A program made the position numbers and the translations under genes. From the NCBI GenBank assembly GCA_023418255.1, contig JAEZZZ010000097.1:1-15498 (forward strand): DNA of 15,498 bases. The letters are read 5' to 3'. Positions 9,338-15,429 of the stretch are shown here, one piece after another. Numbering within the stretch: position 1 is the stretch's first letter; each line of letters begins with the position of its first letter. Origin of the DNA: Bacteroidota bacterium. Lineage in GTDB: Bacteria > Bacteroidota > Bacteroidia > Bacteroidales > Dysgonomonadaceae. Under the pieces are notes generated by a model, which had not been told where the DNA came from, did no database searches, and saw nothing but the letters and a program-made list of their open reading frames with translations.

Positions 9338-9703
9338 ATGAAAAGTTTTATAGAACTTAAGGATATGCGTTTTTTTGTCCATCATGGTGTGTTTGAGCAA
9401 GAAACGATCGTAGGTAATCAATTTGTTGTAAATCTTCGGTTGGAGATAGATTTATCGAAAGCATGCCGAAGCGACGATGTGAACGATACCGTTAATTATG
9501 CCACCGTGTATGAATTGGTCAAAAAAGAGATGGAAACCCCGTCGCGGCTTATCGAGCACGTTGCCTATCGGATATTGCAGCGCCTAAAAAAATCTTTTCC
9601 TGAAATCACTACCATTGAAGTGCGATTGGCTAAAAAGCACCCACCTGTTTGCGGCGAAGTCGATTCCGCCGAGGTGGTATTGATTGACACAATCTCATCC
9701 TAA
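9338..9703 (+). CDS. folB: Dihydroneopterin aldolase
   Basis: FolB cleaves 7,8-dihydroneopterin to 6-hydroxymethyl-7,8-dihydropterin and glycolaldehyde in folate synthesis. The 121-residue product has the family's usual length. Conserved points are HHGVFEQE with Glu22, the DVNDTVNYATVYELV stretch with Tyr54, SRLIEHVA, and the catalytic Lys100 in AKKHPPVCGEVDSAEV. These numbers coincide with the active-site residues of the well-studied Staphylococcus aureus enzyme. I chose the ATG at 9338 rather than an in-frame TTG two codons earlier because MKSFIELKDM is a normal FolB beginning. It follows pgpH by 61 A/T-rich bases without a terminator and may share its transcript. No SD sequence is seen. 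Confidence 0.96.
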   Translation: MKSFIELKDMRFFVHHGVFEQETIVGNQFVVNLRLEIDLSKACRSDDVNDTVNYATVYELVKKEMETPSRLIEHVAYRILQRLKKSFPEITTIEVRLAKKHPPVCGEVDSAEVVLIDTISS

Positions 9704-9730
9704 CCAATCGATTCAAACCAAAATTCTTGC

Positions 9731-9738
9731 TATCTTTG
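9731..9738 (+). promoter_or_regulatory. Bacteroidota -7 promoter box for lptB-ruvX-def
   Basis: TATCTTTG matches TAnnTTTG and stands 18 bases before the ATG at 9757. Transcription would start around 9744-9746, giving a very short leader. A TTG at 9727 would place the lptB start inside or upstream of this promoter, so the ATG at 9757 is preferred. The -33 element is not obvious. Confidence 0.65.
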
Positions 9739-9756
9739 CATAAATTTTCGACACGA

Positions 9757-10596
9757 ATGAACGAACAAAAAGAAGAAAATATAGTATATACAGAAGCAGC
9801 AACAACAAACAATTCGCCTGAGACAGCATCAAGTGAGCACGAAATCATGATGCTTCGCACTGAGGGATTGGTAAAAAAATATGGCAAGCGAACGGTTGTA
9901 AACCATGTGTCAATCAATGTGAAGCAAGGCGAAATAGTAGGATTGCTTGGTCCAAATGGTGCCGGAAAAACCACCACGTTTTACATGACGGTTGGGCTGA
10001 TTGTTCCCAACGAAGGCTCCATCTACATTGGCAAGGAAAATATTACGAAGTTTCCTGTTTATAAACGTGCTCAGTTCGGTATTGGATATTTGGCACAAGA
10101 GGCATCCATTTTTCGAAAAATGACGGTAGAGGACAATATTTTGTCGGTCTTACAATTTACAGGCATGAGCAGGGATGAACAACATGCTAAGCTCGACAGC
10201 CTTATTGATGAGTTTGGATTGCACAAAGTGCGAAATAATTATGGCGATCGACTGTCGGGTGGTGAGCGCCGACGTGTCGAGATTGCGCGCTGCTTGGCAA
10301 TCGACCCAAAATTTATCATGCTTGATGAACCTTTCGCGGGAATTGACCCCATTGCCGTACAAGACATTCAATCCATTGTGGCTCAATTGAAATACCGAAA
10401 CATCGGCATTCTTATTACCGACCACAATGTGGACGAAACGCTGAGTATAACCGACCGCGCCTATCTCTTGTTTGAAGGGAAAGTGCTGTTTCAAGGCACG
10501 GCGGAAGAGCTGTCGGAAAATCCCATCGTGAGAGAAAAATATTTGGGTCGCGACTTTGAGTTGCGGAGACGAAGCTTTGCAGAACCGACGCAATAG
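9757..10596 (+). CDS. lptB: LPS export ABC transporter ATP-binding protein
   Basis: LptB is the cytoplasmic ATPase of the LptB2FG machine that extracts LPS from the inner membrane and pushes it along the Lpt bridge. All nucleotide-binding motifs are present: Walker A GPNGAGKTT (65-73, Lys71), ABC signature LSGGE (166-170), Walker B ending Asp190-Glu191, and switch His223 in ITDHNVDE. From the ATG at 9757 it has 279 residues. That includes about 30 extra N-terminal residues rich in Glu, Thr, Asn and Ser, absent from the 241-residue E. coli protein. In-frame ATGs at 9847 and 9850 (MMLRTEGLVKKYG) would give the standard length and are real alternatives. It heads a compact transcript: ruvX starts ten bases after its stop. 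With waaA nearby, the window holds two LPS genes. Confidence 0.95.
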   Translation: MNEQKEENIVYTEAATTNNSPETASSEHEIMMLRTEGLVKKYGKRTVVNHVSINVKQGEIVGLLGPNGAGKTTTFYMTVGLIVPNEGSIYIGKENITKFPVYKRAQFGIGYLAQEASIFRKMTVEDNILSVLQFTGMSRDEQHAKLDSLIDEFGLHKVRNNYGDRLSGGERRRVEIARCLAIDPKFIMLDEPFAGIDPIAVQDIQSIVAQLKYRNIGILITDHNVDETLSITDRAYLLFEGKVLFQGTAEELSENPIVREKYLGRDFELRRRSFAEPTQ

Positions 10597-10606
10597 AGGA
10601 TACATC

Positions 10607-11038
10607 ATGGCTCGATTGATGGCTATCGATTATGGAAAAAAACGAACGGGAATTGCGGTGAGCGACCCGTTGCAGATTATCGCCAATGGTTTGACAACTG
10701 TTTGCACCGATTCGTTATTTGATTTTTTAAATGAATATTTGCAAAAAGAAGAGGTGTCCACCATTGTCGTGGGACTTCCAAAACAGATGAACAACATGTT
10801 GTCAGAAAACATGAAACGCGTCGAGCCATTTGTCAATCGCCTGCGGAAACTCTATCCCGATATTTGCGTTGAATATTACGATGAGCGCTTTACGTCAAAG
10901 ATGGCACAGCAAACCATGCTTTCCGGCGGAATAAAAAAGAAAGCGAGACAAAATAAATCCTTGATAGATGAAATCAGCGCGACGATTATTTTACAAGGAT
11001 ATATGGAAAGTAGAATAATGAAAAATCAACAACAATGA
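10607..11038 (+). CDS. ruvX: RuvX/YqgF-family putative pre-16S rRNA nuclease
   Basis: The product (143 residues) has the YqgF RNase H-like fold. Members are implicated in 16S rRNA 5'-end maturation; a Holliday-junction resolvase role was proposed earlier from fold similarity. Family motifs are MAIDYGKKRTGIAVSD at the N-terminus with acidic Asp8, VVGLPKQMN, YDERFTS (Asp92-Glu93) and a C-terminal KSLIDEISATIILQGYM. The ATG at 10607 begins the conserved domain; a frame open to 10556 would run into lptB. AGAGGA at 10595-10600 is a modest SD-like sequence six bases before the start. The stop overlaps the def start as ATGA (11035-11038), implying translational coupling with deformylase, another protein- and ribosome-maturation gene. 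Confidence 0.95.
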   Translation: MARLMAIDYGKKRTGIAVSDPLQIIANGLTTVCTDSLFDFLNEYLQKEEVSTIVVGLPKQMNNMLSENMKRVEPFVNRLRKLYPDICVEYYDERFTSKMAQQTMLSGGIKKKARQNKSLIDEISATIILQGYMESRIMKNQQQ

Positions 11039-11598
11039 TATTACCAATTTATATATATGGAACGTCCATTTTACGCGAAGTAGCACAAGACATTGATGTG
11101 GAAACATACCCTAATCTGTCCGAACTTATCGATAATATGTTTGAAACCATGTATAATGCAGATGGCATTGGTTTGGCAGGAACGCAAGTGGGGCTGAAAG
11201 ACCGATTGTTTGTGGTAGATTTGTCCCCATTGGCAGATGATGAGCATCCGGAATTTAAAGATTTTAAAAAAGCATTTATCAATCCGCGCATTTTAGAGCG
11301 AAGTGGCGATATTGAGCTTGTTGAAGAGGGATGTTTGAGTTTGCCCGGTATTCACGAAAAAGTCCCACGTGAAGAGGAAATTCACATTCAATACATCGAC
11401 GAAAATCTACAACCGCGCGATGAGCGATACAGCGGTTTTATGGCACGTGTTCTTCAACACGAATATGACCATTTGGATGGAATTGTCTTCGTGGATCGAA
11501 TATCGCCATTGCGCAAGCGAATGGTAAAGGGGAAGTTGGCATCACTGGCAAAAGGAAAAGTTAATTGCACATACAAAGTGAGAACAACGAAAGTTTGA
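11035..11598 (+). CDS. def: Peptide deformylase
   Basis: This metalloenzyme removes the N-formyl group from nascent proteins as they leave the ribosome. Its 187 residues carry the three deformylase motifs: GIGLAGTQVG (44-53), EEGCLSLPG with metal ligand Cys100, and QHEYDHLDG with metal ligands His142 and His146 around the catalytic glutamate. The first motif reads AGTQ where most family members have AAxQ; the oxyanion glutamine is kept, so activity is expected. It overlaps ruvX by four bases and is the last forward gene before the reverse-strand pgl, whose stop lies 36 bases away. The gap holds two short hairpins but no T-tract terminator on either strand. Confidence 0.97.
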   Translation: MILPIYIYGTSILREVAQDIDVETYPNLSELIDNMFETMYNADGIGLAGTQVGLKDRLFVVDLSPLADDEHPEFKDFKKAFINPRILERSGDIELVEEGCLSLPGIHEKVPREEEIHIQYIDENLQPRDERYSGFMARVLQHEYDHLDGIVFVDRISPLRKRMVKGKLASLAKGKVNCTYKVRTTKV

Positions 11599-11632
11599 TA
11601 TTGATAAATATCTACCGACAGAAACATCTGTC
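11597..11632. other. Two small stem-loops between convergent def and pgl
   Basis: GATATT (11597-11602) pairs with AATATC (11607-11612) over a four-base loop, and GACAG (11617-11621) pairs with CTGTC (11628-11632) over six bases. Neither is followed by a run of T on either strand. They may mark overlapping 3' ends of the two converging transcripts, but they are short enough to be chance. Confidence 0.25.
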
Positions 11633-11634
11633 AA

Positions 11635-12369
11635 TCAGAGATGTAAGCTTGCCGCTGCCGCTTCGTCTAAAAACCAAAATAGCTCCCCATCAACAGGTTT
11701 CACTAACGCTGCCGGATATTTTTTTTGTGATTCGCCAGGATGTTCTATAATCTGTTGTACCTTTTCTTTCTTTGCCTCGCCTGTCACTAAAAACACGATG
11801 CGTCGTGCGGCGTTGATTGTTCTTCCTGAAATACTTACGCGCTTTTGTCCGGATGAAGGATGCGTTCCCACAACGCACGACGCATCGTGTTTCCACAAAT
11901 CAATTTCGTGTGGAAAGATTGATGCTGTATGTCCATCATCTCCCATTCCAAGCATTAAAATGTCGAACGACGGCATGCCGTCGACATGCGACAGCTCTCT
12001 TTCGAGAACCTCCGCATATCGTTTTGCCTCCTCTTCAGGAATATTTTCACCACGGATGCGGAAGATATGATTTTTCGGAATGCCAAGTGGCTCCAATAGA
12101 TGTTCTTTGGCTGCCTTGTAGTTGCTTTCGTTGTCAGTTGGCGGCACACATCGTTCATCGCCCCAAAAGAACAAAACGCGCTCCCAAGAGACGTTGTTTC
12201 GGTGATTTTTAATCCAATAGTCAAACAGCGCTTTGGGTGTGTTCCCCCCGGAAAGCGCGAGCGTGAGCATACCTCGTTTTTCTTCTAAAACAGAAAAAAG
12301 CCACTGTGTGAAACACTCAAAAATCTTGTCGTTGGCAAGAGTTGAAATAATTATATGTTCGTTTTTCAT
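11635..12369 (-). CDS. pgl: 6-phosphogluconolactonase (DevB type)
   Basis: This enzyme hydrolyses 6-phosphogluconolactone to 6-phosphogluconate, the second step of the oxidative pentose phosphate pathway. Its 244 residues fit the DevB/Pgl family, which shares the glucosamine-6-phosphate isomerase fold. Motifs are LALSGGNTP (40-45 for SGGNTP), FFWGDERCVPP (DER at 71-73), GMGDDGHTASIFP (141-153) and a later SSGQKRVSISG. GMGDDGHTASIFP and the chain length separate it from NagB. The ATG at 12369 precedes the normal N-terminus MKNEHIII; the frame is open further up but there it overlaps the end of zwf. It begins 13 bases after the zwf stop on the same strand, so the two are an operon for consecutive reactions. 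No SD sequence is seen. Confidence 0.95.
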   Translation of the reverse strand: MKNEHIIISTLANDKIFECFTQWLFSVLEEKRGMLTLALSGGNTPKALFDYWIKNHRNNVSWERVLFFWGDERCVPPTDNESNYKAAKEHLLEPLGIPKNHIFRIRGENIPEEEAKRYAEVLERELSHVDGMPSFDILMLGMGDDGHTASIFPHEIDLWKHDASCVVGTHPSSGQKRVSISGRTINAARRIVFLVTGEAKKEKVQQIIEHPGESQKKYPAALVKPVDGELFWFLDEAAAASLHL

Positions 12370-12382
12370 TTTGATAATATTT

Positions 12383-13912
12383 TCACAGTTCGCAATAGAT
12401 GCCATCTTGGGCAAGATTTTTGCACGGATATCGCCATGTATTGCTTTTGCCCTCAATCAGTTCGTCGGCATTATCGGGCCCCCACGAACCGGCAGGATAA
12501 CCATGCAGCGGTGCCTCATCGTCGTTTTTCCAATAGTCGAGAATCGGCTGCACAAAACGCCATGTAGCTTCTACCGCTTGCCCTTCCATGTAAAGTGTGT
12601 TGTCGCCCATCATACAGTCGAGAATAAGCCGCTCGTACGCACCGGGAATGTAATGGTCGTTTAACTCCGAATAGTGAAAATCCATATTTACCGAGCGCAC
12701 ATCGTAACCGTTTCCGGGCACCTTCATGCCGGTTTTCAACAAAATGCCTTCGTCGGGCTGAATACGTAAAATCAATTGATTCTCCGTGACATTGGGTTGA
12801 TTTTGTGTAGAAAACAATGGGAAAGGCGATGGCTTAAAATGAATAACAACTTCTGAAACGCGCGTTGGCATTCGTTTTCCGGTGCGGATATAAAAGGGAA
12901 CGCCTTCCCACCGCCAATTGTCCACAAAACATTTCATGGCGACATAGGTTTCGGTTCGCGATTCTTTATCCACGTCTTTTTCATCTCGATAACCCACATA
13001 ATGTTTGCCTTTGACAGAAGCCTCCGTATATTGTCCGCGAATAACATTCTGTTTTAAATCCTGCTCACTTAATGGACGCAATGCTCTGAAAACCTTCATC
13101 TTTTCGTAGCGAATATCCTCTGCCGATATTTTTGTGGGCGGCTCCATTGCTACGAGCGACATGATTTGCAGCAGGTGATTTTGAATCATATCGCGCAGGG
13201 CGCCGGCATGTTCGTAATATCCTCCGCGCTCTTCCACTCCAATATTTTCGGCGGCGGTTATCTCTACATGGTGAATGTAATTTCGATTCCACAACGGCTC
13301 GTAAATACCATTGGCAAAGCGAGTAACCAGCAGATTTTGCACGGTTTCTTTTCCCAGGTAGTGATCGATGCGATATATCTGTTCTTCGCGAAAGAAGTCC
13401 CGCAACAACCTATTCAATTCGATGGCGGAAGCCAAATCGTGTCCGAATGGCTTTTCGATGATAATACGTCGGAATCCCTTTTGCTGCATGGTCAATCCGT
13501 GCCCATAAAGGTATTTTGGAATCACCGAATAGAGCGATGGCGGCGTTGATAAATAGAAAATATAATTGTGATGCAGGTTGAATTTTTTATTTAAATGCGA
13601 AAGCCTGTTTTTTACTTCGGCATATTCTTCGCAATTTGAGGTGTCGATGGCAAGATAAAACAATTTCGTCAAAAAAATGTCCATCTTTTCCAAGTTCGCG
13701 TTTTTGTGATAGGCAAACTGCTTGATGCCCCCTTTCATCTTTTTGCGAAAAGCCCCGTCGCTATATTTTGTCCGACTGACCCCTAAAACGACAAAATTAT
13801 CCGGTAGTGAGCCATTCATAAAAAGGTCGAACAGCGAAGGAATCAGCTTCCTATACGTCAAATCGCCCGAAGCACCAAAAATCACAAGTGCCTGATTCTC
13901 TATTTTTTTCAT
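12383..13912 (-). CDS. zwf: Glucose-6-phosphate 1-dehydrogenase
   Basis: Zwf oxidises glucose 6-phosphate to 6-phosphogluconolactone with reduction of NADP+ or NAD+, opening the oxidative pentose phosphate pathway. The 509 residues match the family length. The N-terminal coenzyme fold shows FGASGDLTYRKL (GASGDL 13-18). The substrate-binding signature RIDHYLGKE starts at Arg181, with His184 and Lys188. The general-base histidine is His246 in MIQNHLLQ, at the same spacing from the signature as in the Leuconostoc enzyme. The ATG at 13912 precedes MKKIENQALVIFG and lies in the intergenic space divergent from rpsF. No convincing TAnnTTTG promoter was found on its strand within that gap. The partner pgl follows directly, but gnd (6-phosphogluconate dehydrogenase) is not adjacent. 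Confidence 0.97.
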   Translation of the reverse strand: MKKIENQALVIFGASGDLTYRKLIPSLFDLFMNGSLPDNFVVLGVSRTKYSDGAFRKKMKGGIKQFAYHKNANLEKMDIFLTKLFYLAIDTSNCEEYAEVKNRLSHLNKKFNLHHNYIFYLSTPPSLYSVIPKYLYGHGLTMQQKGFRRIIIEKPFGHDLASAIELNRLLRDFFREEQIYRIDHYLGKETVQNLLVTRFANGIYEPLWNRNYIHHVEITAAENIGVEERGGYYEHAGALRDMIQNHLLQIMSLVAMEPPTKISAEDIRYEKMKVFRALRPLSEQDLKQNVIRGQYTEASVKGKHYVGYRDEKDVDKESRTETYVAMKCFVDNWRWEGVPFYIRTGKRMPTRVSEVVIHFKPSPFPLFSTQNQPNVTENQLILRIQPDEGILLKTGMKVPGNGYDVRSVNMDFHYSELNDHYIPGAYERLILDCMMGDNTLYMEGQAVEATWRFVQPILDYWKNDDEAPLHGYPAGSWGPDNADELIEGKSNTWRYPCKNLAQDGIYCEL

Positions 13913-14024
13913 ATTTTGTAAACTCTTCTTGTTAGTAAAACAATTTTTCCGCGTAAAAAGTTGTAATAATAAGATGTGTGTAGGCGTTGTTTTGTGTCAA
14001 AGAGGTGAATATTATGAGTATCCA

Positions 14025-14055
14025 TTTGTTATTTCGATAAATTATTGTATCTTTG
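14025..14055 (+). promoter_or_regulatory. Bacteroidota promoter for rpsF-rpsR-rplI
   Basis: TTTG (14025-14028) and TATCTTTG (14048-14055) are separated by 19 bases, matching the -33 TTTG and -7 TAnnTTTG elements of the Bacteroidota primary sigma factor. It is the best promoter in the window. Transcription would begin near 14061, leaving an A/T-rich leader of about 47 bases. Its position rules out the more upstream frame start at 14045 for rpsF. Confidence 0.85.
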
Positions 14056-14107
14056 CGGCTCGAAAAATAAATTATTTTTATTACTAAATCATTTAATAAC
14101 AACGAGT

Positions 14108-14536
14108 ATGAACAATTATGAAACCGTTTTCATTTTGACTCCCGTTTTGTCTGATGCACAGATGAAGGAAGCGGTTGAAAAATTCAAAAGCCTCCTAACG
14201 GATAATGGAGCCGAAATTGTAAACGAAGAAGAATGGGGTTTGCGTAAATTGGCATATGCCATCGACAAAAAAACGACCGGATTTTATTGCTTTTTAGAGT
14301 TTAAAAGCGACCCATCGGTTATCGAAAAACTGGAAGTAAACTTCCGCCGCGACGAACGTGTTATTCGCTTCTTAACGGTTAAGCAAGATACATTTGCACA
14401 AGAATATGCCGAAAAAAGAAGAAGCAACCGTGGCGGAAAACGTCATGAAGCAAAAGCAGAGGAAGAGGCTCGCAACGAAAAAAAGAGTGCCGATGCAGAA
14501 GTTGATCAAGTAGAAAACGAAAAAAAGGAGGAATAA
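14108..14536 (+). CDS. rpsF: 30S ribosomal protein bS6
   Basis: bS6 sits on the platform of the small subunit as a partner of bS18. The core MNNYETVFILTP..., EEWGLRKLAYAIDKKTTGFY and FRRDERVIRFLTV (to about residue 93) is typical. The product has 142 residues. The last 49 or so form a charged tail, rich first in Arg and Lys and then in Glu, ending KKEE; this is longer than the E. coli protein and probably disordered. The ATG at 14108 is chosen because it starts the conserved domain and lies downstream of the promoter; a frame open to 14045 overlaps the -7 box. It has no SD sequence. rpsR follows after three bases, and its SD lies inside the last bS6 codons. Confidence 0.97.
   Translation: MNNYETVFILTPVLSDAQMKEAVEKFKSLLTDNGAEIVNEEEWGLRKLAYAIDKKTTGFYCFLEFKSDPSVIEKLEVNFRRDERVIRFLTVKQDTFAQEYAEKRRSNRGGKRHEAKAEEEARNEKKSADAEVDQVENEKKEE
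14525..14531 (+). promoter_or_regulatory. Consensus Shine-Dalgarno sequence of rpsR
   Basis: AAGGAGG lies eight bases before the rpsR ATG (14540), within the final Lys-Glu-Glu codons of rpsF. With the preceding A, eight bases match the complement of the conserved 16S anti-SD (AAAGGAGG). Strong SD sequences are unusual in Bacteroidota and absent from nearly all other genes in this window. Confidence 0.85.
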
Positions 14537-14539
14537 GAA

Positions 14540-14806
14540 ATGGCTAAACAATCAGAAATCAGATATTTGACTCCGCTTTCAGTGGATGTAAAAAAGAAAA
14601 AATATTGTCGTTTCAAAAAGAATGGAATCAAATATATCGATTATAAAGATCCCGAGTTTTTGAAGAAATTCTTAAACGAACAAGGCAAAATTTTGCCACG
14701 CCGCATCACCGGCACATCATTGAAGTTTCAACGTCGTATAGCGCAAGCAGTTAAAAGAGCTCGTCATATAGCTTTGCTTCCATACGTAACCGATTTAATG
14801 AAATAA
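14540..14806 (+). CDS. rpsR: 30S ribosomal protein bS18
   Basis: bS18 (88 residues) forms a dimer with bS6 on the 30S platform. In Bacteroidota the two, together with bS21, have been shown structurally to line the pocket that sequesters the anti-SD tail of 16S rRNA. Conserved bS18 stretches are YLTPLSVDVKKKKYCRF, IDYKDPEFLKKFLNEQGKILPRRITG and KFQRRIAQAVKRARHIALLPY. It starts three bases after rpsF stops, preceded by a perfect AAGGAGG, and rplI follows after 16 bases. The strong SD makes it a candidate for feedback control by ribosomes whose anti-SD is exposed. That idea is inference from the related rpsU case. Confidence 0.98.
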   Translation: MAKQSEIRYLTPLSVDVKKKKYCRFKKNGIKYIDYKDPEFLKKFLNEQGKILPRRITGTSLKFQRRIAQAVKRARHIALLPYVTDLMK

Positions 14807-14808
14807 AA

Positions 14809-14815
14809 AAGGAGG
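14809..14815 (+). promoter_or_regulatory. Consensus Shine-Dalgarno sequence of rplI
   Basis: AAGGAGG lies seven bases before the rplI ATG (14823), in the 16-base gap after rpsR. With the A before it, it makes the same eight-base anti-SD match (AAAGGAGG) and has the same flanking GAA as the rpsR site. The two sites therefore look alike and may be under common control. Confidence 0.85.
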
Positions 14816-14822
14816 AACAAAT

Positions 14823-15266
14823 ATGGAAGTTATTTTAAAAGAAGATATATTAAAACTAGGGTTCAAAGACGATGTTGTAAACGTCAAAGAGGGATATGCG
14901 CGCAATTACCTTATTCCGCAAGGAAAAGCCGTGATTGCAACAGAATCCGCTAAAAAAGTATTGGCTGAAAACCTCAAACAGCGCGCACACAAACTTGAAC
15001 AAGTTAAGAACGACGCGCAAGCACTTGCCGATAAAATGGAAGGCGTTTCGCTTACCATTGGCGCGAAAACAAGTTCCACAGGAACTATTTTTGGCTCGGT
15101 TACCAATATTCAAATCGCGGAAGCCTTGTTGGAAAAAGGATTTGAAGTGGATAGAAAATTGATTGTTATCAAAGACACAGTCAAAGAAGTTGGAAACTAT
15201 ACCGCCGTTGCTAGATTACACAAAGAGGTGTCGGTAGAAATTCCCTTCGAAGTGGTTGCCGAATAA
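14823..15266 (+). CDS. rplI: 50S ribosomal protein bL9
   Basis: bL9 binds 23S rRNA near the L1 stalk base and projects from the large subunit; it influences frame maintenance and ribosome spacing. The 147 residues match the family length. The N-terminal domain reads MEVILKEDILKLGFKDDVVNVKEGYARNYLIPQGKA, including the G-Y-A-R-N-Y-L-I-P signature. A long charged helix (about 45-75) links it to the C-terminal domain ending IPFEVVAE. It is the last gene of the rpsF-rpsR-rplI operon, has a strong SD sequence, and is followed by a terminator. Confidence 0.98.
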   Translation: MEVILKEDILKLGFKDDVVNVKEGYARNYLIPQGKAVIATESAKKVLAENLKQRAHKLEQVKNDAQALADKMEGVSLTIGAKTSSTGTIFGSVTNIQIAEALLEKGFEVDRKLIVIKDTVKEVGNYTAVARLHKEVSVEIPFEVVAE

Positions 15267-15292
15267 TAAGACAAACAAAAAATATAAGGAGT

Positions 15293-15323
15293 AAAAGTCC
15301 CGAAAAAAATCGGGACTTTTTTT
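15293..15323 (+). terminator. Rho-independent terminator after rplI
   Basis: AAAAGTCCCGA (15293-15303) pairs with TCGGGACTTTT (15310-15320) across a six-A loop, giving an 11-base stem that merges into a T tract to 15323. It starts 27 bases after the rplI stop and ends the ribosomal-protein transcript. Because the arms have A runs opposite T runs, it may also work in reverse against transcription from the right. Confidence 0.92.
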
Positions 15324-15406
15324 GTAGCTCCATCGGAAGAGTTACTATCAAATAAGTTGAGATATAAAACTTTTAAATGAATGTCCGTATATTTCCCTAA
15401 AATGAT

Positions 15407-15414
15407 TATCTTTG
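15407..15414 (+). promoter_or_regulatory. -7 promoter box for the transposase
   Basis: TATCTTTG matches TAnnTTTG and lies 16 bases before the transposase ATG (15430). A clear -33 TTTG is not seen at the right distance. The rest of the 15324-15429 gap shows no gene; the left end of the insertion sequence should fall within it. Confidence 0.55.
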
Positions 15415-15429
15415 CAAAAAAATATTTCT

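Noticed and set aside
10556..10606. Upstream extension of ruvX overlapping lptB
   Set aside because: The conserved YqgF domain starts at the ATG at 10607, which has an SD-like sequence at a suitable distance; the extra residues are lptB sequence in another frame.
11817..12212. 131-codon forward frame opposite pgl
   Set aside because: It is antisense to conserved 6-phosphogluconolactonase motifs and has no recognisable product.
12370..12456. Upstream extension of pgl overlapping the end of zwf
   Set aside because: The ATG at 12369 gives a normal DevB N-terminus 13 bases after the zwf stop; the extra 29 residues come from zwf codons read out of frame.
13166..13549. 127-codon forward frame opposite zwf
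   Set aside because: It is antisense to the conserved G6PDH signature region, with no domain, promoter or start signal.
14045..14107. Upstream extension of rpsF (21 extra residues)
   Set aside because: It overlaps the -7 promoter box at 14048-14055, so it would not be in the transcript, and the normal bS6 start is MNNYETV at 14108.
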